IMG/VR virus record: IMGVR_UViG_3300031999_000074
Location: 1 to 40,772 of that record
DNA from: a virus
DNA length: 40,772 nt
Direction: 5' to 3' (one strand)
Every line of letters begins with the position of its first letter. Position 1 is the first letter of the stretch. The notes beneath the pieces were generated by a model, which was not told the DNA's origin, searched no databases, and was given only the letters and a program-made list of their open reading frames with translations. Made by a program: the position numbers and the translations under genes. Below are positions 25,191-32,963 of this stretch, piece by piece.

Positions 25191-25364
25191 TCACCTTATA
25201 CCATTATAATTAATTGGGATAATAATCAAATCTCAGTTGATAAGATTTTGCATATTCAAGAGAATACATTCTCTTATGAAATCAATGGAAGTGGTCAATC
25301 TGAAACTGTTAAGAATTGGATTACTTTTTCAGTTCACGTCATAGATTTAAACACAATTAACTAA
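25188..25364 (+). CDS. 58-residue protein
   Basis: ATG 25188 in the duplicated cassette with a consensus AAGGAGG. The product is strand-rich (YTIIINWDNNQISVDKILHI, WITFSVHVIDLNTIN), ends just before the next cassette copy and is AT-richer than its neighbours. No family recognised. Confidence 0.55.
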   Translation: MSPYTIIINWDNNQISVDKILHIQENTFSYEINGSGQSETVKNWITFSVHVIDLNTIN

Positions 25365-25375
25365 AGGAGGTTGCA

Positions 25376-25855
25376 ATGGTTAAGAAACTATTGATCGGTG
25401 CGGTGTTGGTGGTGTTCATGGCAAGCATGGCGTTTGCTGACAACTGGGCGAATGGTGGAGGTCAACTACTGATTAAGGCGGGAACGAATCATTCTATCAG
25501 TGGGGGGTCATATCTAAGTTTCGGTGCAGAACTGGGTGACAGAATGATCCTGTTGGGAACTCTTGAGCAATGGAAAACCGGCTCGATCAATGTCGATAAC
25601 GGGCTTATTGGTTTGACGGTATTATCAGATGAGCTGATAAAGAAGATCCATAGTGGCGTTTATTTGACGGTTGGCGGTGGAATTGGCAAGACCGATACGA
25701 GTAAAATAGATTTTGGGACATTAACGGATGCCGGACTATTTTTTAACGCTTCATCCAAGTGCCGACTCTATCTTGGTGGAATTTGCTCGAATGTGTCCGA
25801 TGTAACGGTCTACGCAGTCAAATTTACCGTCAGTATTAACGCCAGCTTCAAATAG
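25376..25855 (+). CDS. Exported small outer-membrane-barrel-like protein
   Basis: A 159-residue product with AAGGAGG upstream. Signal peptide MVKKLLIGAVLVVFMASMAFA before DNWANG. The mature part alternates hydrophobic and polar residues with many Gly turns (GGGQLLIKAG, GVYLTVGGGIGK, KFTVSINASF), as in small beta barrels. It might change the envelope (superinfection exclusion) or aid exit; the lysis-region position leaves both open. A second barrel-like protein lies in the lysogeny operon at 32045. Confidence 0.65.
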   Translation: MVKKLLIGAVLVVFMASMAFADNWANGGGQLLIKAGTNHSISGGSYLSFGAELGDRMILLGTLEQWKTGSINVDNGLIGLTVLSDELIKKIHSGVYLTVGGGIGKTDTSKIDFGTLTDAGLFFNASSKCRLYLGGICSNVSDVTVYAVKFTVSINASFK

Positions 25856-25943
25856 AGGGGGGCAGACGTGGTTTGATATGGCTTAAGTGGAGAAAGTCGC
25901 CCATAAACGACCTGGTGCGTTTTTGTAGAGAAATTCAACAATT

Positions 25944-26099
25944 ATGGAAGAAAGAGAAATAAAGATCAAAGTTTGTGGCAAAAGAATATCCTTTGAGACA
26001 TTTGGTAGTGTATGGACTATTCAAGAGGTCGTTCAAGTTATCTTTGAACTTCTAAATGGGATAATCCAATCAAGTGAAATGAGGATAGAGAAAAAATAA
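25944..26099 (+). CDS. 51-residue hypothetical protein
   Basis: An open frame of 51 codons (MEEREIKIKVCGKR...WTIQEVVQVIFELL) ending TAA 26097-26099. No clear Shine-Dalgarno precedes it, so support is weak. The 88 bases before it (25856-25943) hold no recognisable gene. Confidence 0.35.
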   Translation: MEEREIKIKVCGKRISFETFGSVWTIQEVVQVIFELLNGIIQSSEMRIEKK

Positions 26100-26142
26100 G
26101 AAGGTTCACCACTTATGGTAAAATTCAACAGTGGAGGTCTAA

Positions 26143-26466
26143 ATGGGAAAAATCCTGAAGTATCTGAAGTTATTCGGATTATTCAAGAATGTTCAGGGGG
26201 CATACAAAGAAGAGAAGGGGAAGGATCGACCGTCTTTCCTGAGCAGACGCTTTATTGGAGCGGTGGTTGTACTTATCGGCGCGCTTTTATCTTTGCATTT
26301 TGGCGTGAAGATTGACGAGAACGTTCTTAATAATATCACCGACAACACAGAAAAAGTGGTCTCTGCTGGAATCCTTCTCTATGGTTTGATTATGGAGATT
26401 GTCGGAATAGTGAAAAGACAGAAACCTGCCACAGAGAAAAAAGTAGAACCTTTAAATCCATCTTAG
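26143..26466 (+). CDS. Holin (probable)
   Basis: A 107-residue product with GGAGG upstream. Two transmembrane helices (FIGAVVVLIGALLSLHFGV and VVSAGILLYGLIMEIVGIV) separated by a short polar loop, an amphipathic basic N-terminus and a charged C-terminus. This is a standard holin layout, and the gene stands directly before the endolysin. Holins form the membrane lesion that times lysis. Confidence 0.7.
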   Translation: MGKILKYLKLFGLFKNVQGAYKEEKGKDRPSFLSRRFIGAVVVLIGALLSLHFGVKIDENVLNNITDNTEKVVSAGILLYGLIMEIVGIVKRQKPATEKKVEPLNPS

Positions 26467-26467
26467 C

Positions 26468-26890
26468 ATGAACTTTAAAGACGACAATGGCAGATTGAAA
26501 GCTGAGTTTACCTCTTTCGCCGTATCGCCTCTCCTGCGTGCGTGTGTGTTGGATTTGGCGTGGGTAGCTTTGAATACTTTAAATCACGACCTGACTATTA
26601 CTGCGGTTCTTAGGACTGCACAAGAACAGGTCGACCAGAAAGTGAAATCGGACTTTCAGCACTGCGTGGGGGAGGCGATAGATATTCGGTCGAGAGATTT
26701 GCAGTTGGATGTTTTGAACAGACTTATAAGTTATGCTCAGTTGAATTGGAAGGATTTTTGCACTTTAAAACTGCATACCAAAGGGACGGCCCCGCACTTT
26801 CATCTGAACGTAAACGCCAAATATTCTGATCGGGAAAAGATATTTGAAGCGGTGCATAGTGTAGGCGGTGAAAAATACTGGACAGGATAA
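26468..26890 (+). CDS. Endolysin, M15-type D,D-/L,D-peptidase
   Basis: A 140-residue product. The zinc-site signature appears as HCVGEAIDIR (H..G.A.D) and PHFHLNV (the H-x-H end of the family); LDLAWVAL and an ITAVLRTAQEQ core strand fit the fold. It should cut peptidoglycan peptide cross-links. It has no signal peptide, so release by the adjacent holin is expected. Length is typical of a single-domain endolysin. Confidence 0.8.
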   Translation: MNFKDDNGRLKAEFTSFAVSPLLRACVLDLAWVALNTLNHDLTITAVLRTAQEQVDQKVKSDFQHCVGEAIDIRSRDLQLDVLNRLISYAQLNWKDFCTLKLHTKGTAPHFHLNVNAKYSDREKIFEAVHSVGGEKYWTG

Positions 26891-26903
26891 CGGGGGAATC
26901 ACA

Positions 26904-27050
26904 ATGCTAAACAGCCCCTTCAAGCAGACGCTTGCTCGTCCCGGACGGGGCATCTGCCTGAGCAAAATAATCCACGCTTTTAATCCTCACTTAAAAACCA
27001 AGCTCTTATGGCTCTTGGTGATTCCCCTGTTTTTGGAGAGGATCGGATGA
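26904..27050 (+). CDS. 48-residue protein with C-terminal hydrophobic segment
   Basis: ATG 26904 after GGGGGAATC. A basic N-terminal half is followed by a short hydrophobic stretch (LLWLLVIPLFL). The stop overlaps the ATG of the next gene. The DNA at 26940-26985 also contains inverted repeats (TTGCTC/GAGCAA and CGTCC/GGACG), so part of its sequence may be constrained as RNA. A spanin-like or toxin-like role is possible but not shown. Confidence 0.4.
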   Translation: MLNSPFKQTLARPGRGICLSKIIHAFNPHLKTKLLWLLVIPLFLERIG

Positions 27051-27481
27051 ATAGGCGAAACTTTCTCTCCTCAATCTGCCTGTCTTGTTTGGCTCTGGTC
27101 ATGCCTAAGCTTAATCTGCCGGTGATAGGTAAAGTGCGAAACTGCCTGGATTGCCGGAAGTCTACGATGTGTTGCGAGGTTTTGCAGGGGGAATTTGCCA
27201 TATCCATCTCTGTCTGGGAAAAAGATATTTTGATTAAGCAGGGAGAACTGAAAGGGGTTAAAGTTGGACGGTTTGAGGATTTTGCCCCGGGGGTTCTGGC
27301 ATGGCGAACCGGAACGAAACAGTGCCCGTTTCTTAAAAATAAAAGATGTTTGATATACGATAAACGCCCGGGTGTTTGTCGGAAATACTATTGCGATGAC
27401 TGGGGTTGGACGAAAGCGGAGCAGGACTCAATCAATCGAGCCGTAGACGGGGAATGGAATGAGAAAACTTGTAATAAGTAG
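27047..27481 (+). CDS. Tat-signal CxxCxxxxCC-cluster (YkgJ/UPF0153-type) protein
   Basis: A 144-residue product from ATG 27047, preceded by GGAGAGG. It begins MNRRNFLSS, a twin-arginine motif, then a hydrophobic stretch (ICLSCLALVMP). The mature part has NCLDCRKSTMCCEV, CPFLKNKRCLIYDKRPGVCRKYYC, matching the metal/iron-sulfur-binding YkgJ-like family. A Tat signal fits export of a folded cofactor protein. Such a protein in a phage between endolysin and fibre genes is unexpected; its role is unknown. Confidence 0.65.
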   Translation: MNRRNFLSSICLSCLALVMPKLNLPVIGKVRNCLDCRKSTMCCEVLQGEFAISISVWEKDILIKQGELKGVKVGRFEDFAPGVLAWRTGTKQCPFLKNKRCLIYDKRPGVCRKYYCDDWGWTKAEQDSINRAVDGEWNEKTCNK

Positions 27482-28130
27482 TATTCTTTTGCTCTTGATG
27501 TTTAGCGTGGGATGGAGTAATAGTGTAACCGTCCGTCCGACAAAATCAAGAGGAGAGGCGGGATGGCTTTGCACGATTGGGACACCTTGTTCGACCTGTG
27601 TGAACGATCAGAATAATGCGACAAGTGTGTATGCCGCTGCGGGAAGTAAAAGCGGTTTTGCCTTTCCCGACTTTACTACTCAACAATATTTTGACAGCTT
27701 ACAATTATTCGTGCGAGCCAATACGCTGGCAACGGGTTCGTTAGCTTTTGGCTGGGGATGTTTTGATAGCGAATTCAGTAAAAACCATTGGGCTGTCTGT
27801 AACTGGACTGATTCGACGTATGGAAGTTGCAATTACGATACTGGCAGGTGCAGTGGTGCGGATACGATAACCTTAACTACGACAATTACGGATTACTACG
27901 TTATTACCCTATTATATGATCCCCATACTATTGATGGGTGGGATACGACCTATTATAATAATTCGACTTACGGGAGTTGGCATCAGAGTATTTTAAATCT
28001 GTTCAGCGTATCGGTTTCGACAAAAGGGACAAATTATGTTTATGAGATTTGGGGAAATCTATACTGGACGCCAGGGGCGGTCTTGCCCCGTATGCGACAG
28101 AATATAATTGACGGAGGGATAATTCGATAA
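27459..28130 (+). CDS. Exported fibre-region protein
   Basis: A 223-residue product overlapping the previous gene by 23 bases, with GGGGAATGG before the ATG. Signal peptide MRKLVISSILLLLMFSVGWS before NSVTV. The mature part is rich in Cys early on (LCTIGTPCSTC), then Tyr, Thr, Asn and Trp, and predicted beta. Its stop overlaps the start of the large fibre-like gene. Possibly a fibre partner or exported adhesin; no family recognised. Confidence 0.6.
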   Translation: MRKLVISSILLLLMFSVGWSNSVTVRPTKSRGEAGWLCTIGTPCSTCVNDQNNATSVYAAAGSKSGFAFPDFTTQQYFDSLQLFVRANTLATGSLAFGWGCFDSEFSKNHWAVCNWTDSTYGSCNYDTGRCSGADTITLTTTITDYYVITLLYDPHTIDGWDTTYYNNSTYGSWHQSILNLFSVSVSTKGTNYVYEIWGNLYWTPGAVLPRMRQNIIDGGIIR

Positions 28131-30598
28131 TGAGAAAATTCGTATTGCTAATAATGTTTTTGCTTTTCACTTCTCCGGCGTGTGGAGGAATTGATTGCTT
28201 CCCTACCGTTGTAGGTAACGGTGCAACGGACACTAATTTTGCCACAATAACAACAACTGATACGACCTATTATCCTACCGTAGCCAATGCCGATTCTCTG
28301 ATAATTCTTTATCGTAACCCCAACAATTCTACAGTAGATAGTTTGGGAGAAAACGGAACGGGGGTATTTAATACTACACTTGGAATGTATGAAGTTCATT
28401 ATTCCACAAACGGCAAAGCGGTTGGAGTGTATCGAATAACGGTCAAGGCATGGAGGGGGGGAGCTTTAAGGGGCATTGGCACGACTTCGTTCATGGTTAC
28501 GGGAGCGGGGACGTTCTATTATACCGTGGTGGATTCGGCAAGGGATCAGGTTATCGCCAATGCGGATAGTGCCAGCAAGATCAAGTGGGCTACGACAACG
28601 GCTTTGGATGACAGTCTGGGAAATGTTAAACATATCGCCAGCCAAATTACTTTCACGGAAGGTTATATGAACGCCTATATGAATGGAATTACCGATGGTC
28701 TTATTACGGCGGGATCTATTTGTAATAGTGCTTTCATCGCCAATAAATTTTCTGCAAGTTTTTATGATGCTCTGGCGGATACCATCAGGGGAAGGATGTA
28801 TACCGACAGTGTGATTATTGCTTCCTTAGTTGCTTTCAAGGATTCGGTTTTGAACGCTATTACCGCTACGAATAAAGCCAACTTCATGCGTTGGACGGTG
28901 GCTCAAAGAGACTCCGTGCTTAATGCGATATTGGATGCCAATAAGGTGAACTTTATGAGATGGACAACCGCTCAAAGAGATTCGGTTTTAAATGCCATCC
29001 TCGATGCTAACAAGGTTAATTTCATGCGGTGGACTTCTGCCCAGAGGGATTCAGTTCTCAACGCAATTCTTGATGCTAACAAGGGAAACTTTGGACGCTG
29101 GACTATTGCCCAAAGAGATTCCCTTTTGAATACCATACTTGACGCTAACAAAGTTAATTTCGGCAGGTGGACGTTGGCACAACGAGATTCGGCATTGACT
29201 GCCATATTGGACGTGAATAAAGTAAACTTCGGAAGGTGGACAATAGCACAAAGAGATTCGATACTTAATGCTATTGCAGATGCCAACAAAACAAATTTCA
29301 AGGCGGATGTATCGGGACTGTCTACTTTTGACCCCGCCACCGACAGCGTTCTCATTATGCGTTCATTGGGGGTCTATGCACTTAATCTTCCCGATTCTTT
29401 TACCATAGACATCAGCAATGCCTGGCTATTAAGGGTTGGATTGTCAACTTTTGACCCTTCATTAGATTCTGTCTTAGCCAAAAAATCAATCGGGGTTTAC
29501 GCTCTGAATTTACCCGATTCCACCATTATAGATTTGTCTCATGCTTGGATTTTAAGAAATGGACTATCAACTTTCAATGCTTCGAGTGATTCCGTTCTTG
29601 CCAAGAAATCCATAGGGGTATATACTTTGAATCTTCCCGATTCTACGATTATAGATTTAAGCCATGCCTGGGCTTTGAGAAATGGTTTGTCAATATTCAA
29701 TCCGGTAACTGATTCGGTTTTGGTTTATCGGAGTGTTATCTGGGGGATTGGAGTAACGGCAGAAATGGACACTGTGCCGATTTTGATTATGCTGAATAAT
29801 AATAATTTTGCTCAAACCGGCGATGCGATGACTCTGACACCCGCGGAACGTGGACATATAGAGGATTCAATTTATGCTAATCGGGCGGATTATGGTTCTG
29901 GTGGAGGAGCCGACACTTCTTCAAATAAGAAAATGATTCAAAATAACTGGGATTCGGATGCCGATGGTAAACTGACCACCGAGGATATTACCTGTACCGG
30001 TTCCGGCTCAAATACCGTTCTTCTCTGGGTAAAGGATTATTCGGATTCTACCGGAATAGCCGGGTTCAGGGTGGAAATAGTGGATTCAATTACCGGAGCC
30101 AAGACTCCCTATGGGGCACATACTAACTCTGCCGGGCTCTGTACTCTGGCTTTGGACAATGGGCACTACACTTTCTATCTCTCCGCACCACGATATTTGA
30201 GAACTTCTCCGATCTACCGGACTATCTCTGCCAATACCACCTTAACTTATTATGCAACGGCAATGACTGTCTCTCCGCCCCCGGCAGATTCCGTTTGTAT
30301 AGTTTATGGATATGTCTACAACAAAGACGCAACACCGCATCCGAACGCCAAAGTTGAAATTGGGATGAACCGGAGTAGTGTATCGTTTCATGGAGTTTTG
30401 GTTGATGTAAGTCCAACTATTGTATATACAGATAGTGCAGGTTGTTTTGAATTTTCCGGTGGTGTCTACCCGAACGATGTTCTCCTGCCGGCGGGTACCC
30501 TCTGGTATATTAAAGTGACAACATCCAATCTTATTCTTTACCATCTCTACGAAGTGCCGATTACTCCTTCCTGGGAGGTGGACTTTACGTTACCATAG
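28130..30598 (+). CDS. Exported repeat-rich fibre-like protein
   Basis: An 822-residue product. Signal peptide MRKFVLLIMFLLFTSPACG. Then a beta domain (about 20-130), a helical part, seven 23-residue repeats (about 238-398), about three 41-residue repeats (about 398-520), an EF-hand-like calcium loop DSDADGKLTTED (about 608-619) and two carboxypeptidase-regulatory-like beta sandwiches at the end. Repeats plus sandwiches suit a trimeric fibre or surface adhesin. The signal peptide argues for export before use, unusual for a tail fibre. Confidence 0.65.
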   Translation: MRKFVLLIMFLLFTSPACGGIDCFPTVVGNGATDTNFATITTTDTTYYPTVANADSLIILYRNPNNSTVDSLGENGTGVFNTTLGMYEVHYSTNGKAVGVYRITVKAWRGGALRGIGTTSFMVTGAGTFYYTVVDSARDQVIANADSASKIKWATTTALDDSLGNVKHIASQITFTEGYMNAYMNGITDGLITAGSICNSAFIANKFSASFYDALADTIRGRMYTDSVIIASLVAFKDSVLNAITATNKANFMRWTVAQRDSVLNAILDANKVNFMRWTTAQRDSVLNAILDANKVNFMRWTSAQRDSVLNAILDANKGNFGRWTIAQRDSLLNTILDANKVNFGRWTLAQRDSALTAILDVNKVNFGRWTIAQRDSILNAIADANKTNFKADVSGLSTFDPATDSVLIMRSLGVYALNLPDSFTIDISNAWLLRVGLSTFDPSLDSVLAKKSIGVYALNLPDSTIIDLSHAWILRNGLSTFNASSDSVLAKKSIGVYTLNLPDSTIIDLSHAWALRNGLSIFNPVTDSVLVYRSVIWGIGVTAEMDTVPILIMLNNNNFAQTGDAMTLTPAERGHIEDSIYANRADYGSGGGADTSSNKKMIQNNWDSDADGKLTTEDITCTGSGSNTVLLWVKDYSDSTGIAGFRVEIVDSITGAKTPYGAHTNSAGLCTLALDNGHYTFYLSAPRYLRTSPIYRTISANTTLTYYATAMTVSPPPADSVCIVYGYVYNKDATPHPNAKVEIGMNRSSVSFHGVLVDVSPTIVYTDSAGCFEFSGGVYPNDVLLPAGTLWYIKVTTSNLILYHLYEVPITPSWEVDFTLP
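28841..29323 (+). repeat. Seven tandem 69-bp units in the fibre-like gene
   Basis: Each unit encodes 23 residues of the form DSVLNAI, then DANK.NF, then RW..AQR; the last copy is degenerate. The DNA has drifted at third positions while the protein pattern is kept, showing selection on the repeat protein. Confidence 0.9.
29321..29689 (+). repeat. Three tandem 123-bp units in the fibre-like gene
   Basis: Each unit encodes about 41 residues starting STF(D/N), then DSVL and GVY.LNLPDS..ID.S.AW.LR.GL. A fourth partial unit follows. They begin directly where the 23-residue repeats end. Confidence 0.85.
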
Positions 30599-31030
30599 AG
30601 GAGATAATCTGTCTTAAAGAGAAGATTACCAATCCTGCCCCGGATTGCGGCGGGGGATTGATTTTGGTGGGTATGCAGAATACTTATTTTTTATATTGTC
30701 GCAAGAATTGTGGATTTAGTATGGAACAGTAAATAGGGGAAAGTGACTCCTCGTTTTAATTCTTCGCATAGCATTTAACCAAACCCCGAAGGTAAACAAC
30801 CCCCTTTTAAATCAAATAAAGTTGCCTTCCCCTTACAAATTCTGGCTAAGTCTTTATAAATCAAAGTCATTTACGGGTAGGGGGAGACTATTATAATTCA
30901 CCGGAAGCGGTCATTGAAAGACAAGCAATTAACTAATAGGATAAGAGGTTACGGTGAAAAATGAAAAGGGGTTAATCTGGTCAAACATAGCCAAAAGTAG
31001 CCAAGTTTTCCAAAAGAACTTACAAAATCC
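30599..31030. other. Non-coding region between late genes and integrase
   Basis: No supported gene. An open frame ends at TAA 30730-30732 with four Cys (GLILVGMQNTYFLYCRKNCG), but lacks a convincing start. An inverted repeat TAATCT/AGATTA lies at 30606-30629. TAGCCAA occurs twice in the stretch ATAGCCAAAAGTAGCCAAG around 30989-31007, possible integrase arm-type sites. By analogy with other temperate phages this is the first place to look for attP, but no core is evident. Confidence 0.35.
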
Positions 31031-32029
31031 TTACAATTTCTCCACCGCTTTTCGCAGTCCATCAAGGTTGATCCGGGCATATCTTTCCATTGTCATGGCG
31101 ATCTTTTTATGACCGAGCAATTCCTGAATTGCTTTCGGGTTTACTCCTGCCTCTAATAACTCGGAAGTCCTCGCATTTCTAAACTCATGGATTCCCCGGA
31201 TGGAGAGTTTTTCTTTGTCCCGGAAATAACTGAATCTGAAAGAAACGGTGGTGGGTTTCCATGGGAATATCTTTTTATCAGGATCACCGTATTGATCCTT
31301 GAGGAGAAAATAGAGCTGGTCACAAATCGGGATCACCCGAACTGTTTTTGTCTTGGTTACTATGAAGGTAATGGTTCGTTTCTTCAAATTTATATCAGAC
31401 CAAAGAAGGTTTAAGACTTCCGATCTCCGGGCAAGGGTATAGTAGACGACTTGAAGGAAGAGGCGAAACTGTTTATCCTTTATTGCCCAAATCTTTTCTT
31501 TGTCTACTGGAGTGATCTCGGACGGCTTGAATGGTTTGGTTTCAGTGAATTGCCTATAACCGATCAGGGGATTTTCTTTTAGGGAGCCATTGTCCACCCC
31601 CCATTTAAGCCCCGCTTTAATCAAGCTCATGTATCGGTTCTTGGTGGAGTTGGCGCATTGGAGGGTATTGATAAACGAGGTCAATTCCGGCTTTCCGATC
31701 TTGGTCACGTCCTCGATCCTATTTTCCCCTAAGAACCATAGCCAGCGTTTTAACCGGGGTATATCACTCTCAACGGTAAACTTGGTTTTGTTCTGATCAC
31801 AGTACCGGGAATAGTCAAGATAAAAAGCTTTGACGTTTACTGAATCGGGAGTCTGGATCCCTAATTGCTGGTGAATCTCTTTTATCCTATAGTTAGCAAG
31901 AAGCAGTTCAGCCGTATTCTTGTCCGTTACCGGGAAAGATAGTTTGAGGAATTTATGCAGGGGCATGGCTTTTTTATCACCGGAGATACCGCCGAGCCAA
32001 TACCTACGGTTGCGAAGGTAGAGGAACAC
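31031..32029 (-). CDS. int: Tyrosine-family integrase
   Basis: A 332-residue product read from GTG 32029, with GAGGA six bases upstream. The catalytic set is visible: Arg in LARRSEVLNLLW, His and Arg in IHEFRNART, the GH of LLGHKKIAMTM and the tyrosine in MERYA. The N-terminal SAM-like core-binding region spans roughly 75-165. It should integrate and excise the phage. It is the last gene of the minus-strand lysogeny operon, so it would be made together with the repressor. Confidence 0.9.
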   Translation of the reverse strand: MFLYLRNRRYWLGGISGDKKAMPLHKFLKLSFPVTDKNTAELLLANYRIKEIHQQLGIQTPDSVNVKAFYLDYSRYCDQNKTKFTVESDIPRLKRWLWFLGENRIEDVTKIGKPELTSFINTLQCANSTKNRYMSLIKAGLKWGVDNGSLKENPLIGYRQFTETKPFKPSEITPVDKEKIWAIKDKQFRLFLQVVYYTLARRSEVLNLLWSDINLKKRTITFIVTKTKTVRVIPICDQLYFLLKDQYGDPDKKIFPWKPTTVSFRFSYFRDKEKLSIRGIHEFRNARTSELLEAGVNPKAIQELLGHKKIAMTMERYARINLDGLRKAVEKL

Positions 32030-32044
32030 AATTATTCCTCATGA

Positions 32045-32392
32045 TTAAAATAATCTTATCCCAACAACAATCCCATAGCTAGTTAAATTTGATTCCATTT
32101 TGTAAAAATCGAAAGTCTCTGGAGAATTTAGATTTTGTTTGTCTAGGTTGAACTGAAGAATAAAAGAAGATGATTTTGACATAGGATAAAGTATCTCCAA
32201 TCTAACCCCATAGGTTTTTAAATCAAAATCTCCCGCATCTAAATCACTTACTTTTTGTTTCATATTCCCCATTCCAAGACCACCAAGTAAAGTAAAAGAC
32301 GGATTCCCGATTACCCCATCTGGATTTGATTCTTCCCCAAAAAGAATAACGGGGATCAGAACCAATACCAAAACCATCAATAACTTTTTCAT
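32045..32392 (-). CDS. Short outer-membrane-like protein in the lysogeny operon
   Basis: A 115-residue product with TAGGAGG upstream. Signal peptide MKKLLMVLVLVLIPVILFG before EESN. The mature part has alternating strands and turns and ends in an aromatic-terminated strand (YGIVVGIRLF), the usual end of an outer-membrane barrel. Co-transcription with the repressor means it would be made in the prophage state, so lysogenic conversion or superinfection exclusion is a reasonable inference. Confidence 0.65.
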   Translation of the reverse strand: MKKLLMVLVLVLIPVILFGEESNPDGVIGNPSFTLLGGLGMGNMKQKVSDLDAGDFDLKTYGVRLEILYPMSKSSSFILQFNLDKQNLNSPETFDFYKMESNLTSYGIVVGIRLF

Positions 32393-32401
32393 ACCATCCT
32401 C

Positions 32402-32497
32402 CTATTTTAAGAGTTCAATAAGAAAATATATCACTCCCCCGACCAATAAGATCACCAGACCGAAACCGAGTTGGTTTTGAAGGTAGCGGGGGAGCAT
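32402..32497 (-). CDS. 31-residue single-pass membrane peptide
   Basis: ATG 32497 overlaps the repressor stop (TAATG) and has GGAG eight bases upstream. The product is MLPRYLQNQLG, then a transmembrane stretch (FGLVILLVGGVIYFLIELL). It ends within the Shine-Dalgarno of the next gene. The tight coupling on both sides supports translation. Between repressor and outer-membrane protein, it may be part of a prophage-expressed envelope function. Confidence 0.6.
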   Translation of the reverse strand: MLPRYLQNQLGFGLVILLVGGVIYFLIELLK

Positions 32498-32850
32498 TAT
32501 GTATCTCCATCATAAAGTTCTAAAAGTGTATCGATCTGTTTTATAACAAGCCTTTTCAATTTGGGCGGAATTTTCTTTGATTTAATCAAGAGTACATATC
32601 TGTCCGGTGGTTTCACTTCCACTTTTTTTACTTCTCCTCTCTCGATATTTTGCGGATAAAGAAAAAAATCCGCAGGTTCCATATCTAAACCAGAGATAAT
32701 TGCAAAAAAGGTATCGGTGGTCGGTTTTTGTTTTCCACTCAATATTCTCGATAAATGTGATTCGGCTATACCACTCTTTCGAGAAAGCCGATAAGCCGTA
32801 ATCTCTTTATCTGCGAGAATCCTTTTTATCTGTTCCGCTAAATTAAACAT
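32497..32850 (-). CDS. Phage repressor, Cro/CI-type HTH
   Basis: A 117-residue product. Residues about 7-60 form an HTH_3 domain (ITAYRLSRKSGIAESHLSRILSGKQKPTTDTF..I). The C-terminal half is short and basic with no peptidase motif, so cleavage-type induction is not obvious. No ribosome-binding site precedes the ATG and the promoter places the start of the transcript at the start codon, so translation is probably leaderless, as for lambda cI from PRM. It is divergent from the Cro-like gene at 33009. Confidence 0.75.
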   Translation of the reverse strand: MFNLAEQIKRILADKEITAYRLSRKSGIAESHLSRILSGKQKPTTDTFFAIISGLDMEPADFFLYPQNIERGEVKKVEVKPPDRYVLLIKSKKIPPKLKRLVIKQIDTLLELYDGDT

Positions 32851-32854
32851 TATA

Positions 32855-32884
32855 ATAATATAATTGTCAAGGTTATTTTGTCAA
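32855..32884 (-). promoter_or_regulatory. Repressor promoter (leaderless)
   Basis: On the minus strand TTGACA (32879-32884), an 18-bp spacer and TATTAT (32855-32860). Transcription would start close to the ATG at 32850. The octamer CTTGACAA occurs twice here on this strand, 14 bp apart, and CTTGACAT occurs near the divergent promoter; the repeats may be operator half-sites as well as -35 boxes. Confidence 0.65.
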
Positions 32885-32935
32885 GTGGCAATTCCCTTAT
32901 GCCCAAAATACATTAAACACCCTATACGATTTATC

Positions 32936-32963
32936 TTGACATATAATAAAGTATTGTTATCTT
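32936..32963 (+). promoter_or_regulatory. Rightward early promoter
   Basis: TTGACA (32936-32941), a 16-bp spacer and TATCTT (32958-32963), divergent from the repressor promoter. It would transcribe the Cro-like gene at 33009 and the early genes beyond. Confidence 0.6.

Noticed and set aside
28841-29323. CRISPR-like array
   Set aside because: The units are contiguous coding repeats without spacers.
28972-29355. Minus-strand repeat ORF
   Set aside because: Mirror of the 69-bp repeats in the fibre-like gene, with no start signals.
20319-30598. Diversity-generating retroelement acting on the fibre repeats
   Set aside because: No reverse transcriptase gene or template repeat is present in the window.
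30659-30732. Small Cys-containing ORF after the fibre gene
   Set aside because: No acceptable start codon with a ribosome-binding site; kept only as a note in the non-coding region.
30869-30897. Promoter with TATAAT at 30892-30897
   Set aside because: There is no recognisable -35 at suitable spacing and no gene downstream in that direction.
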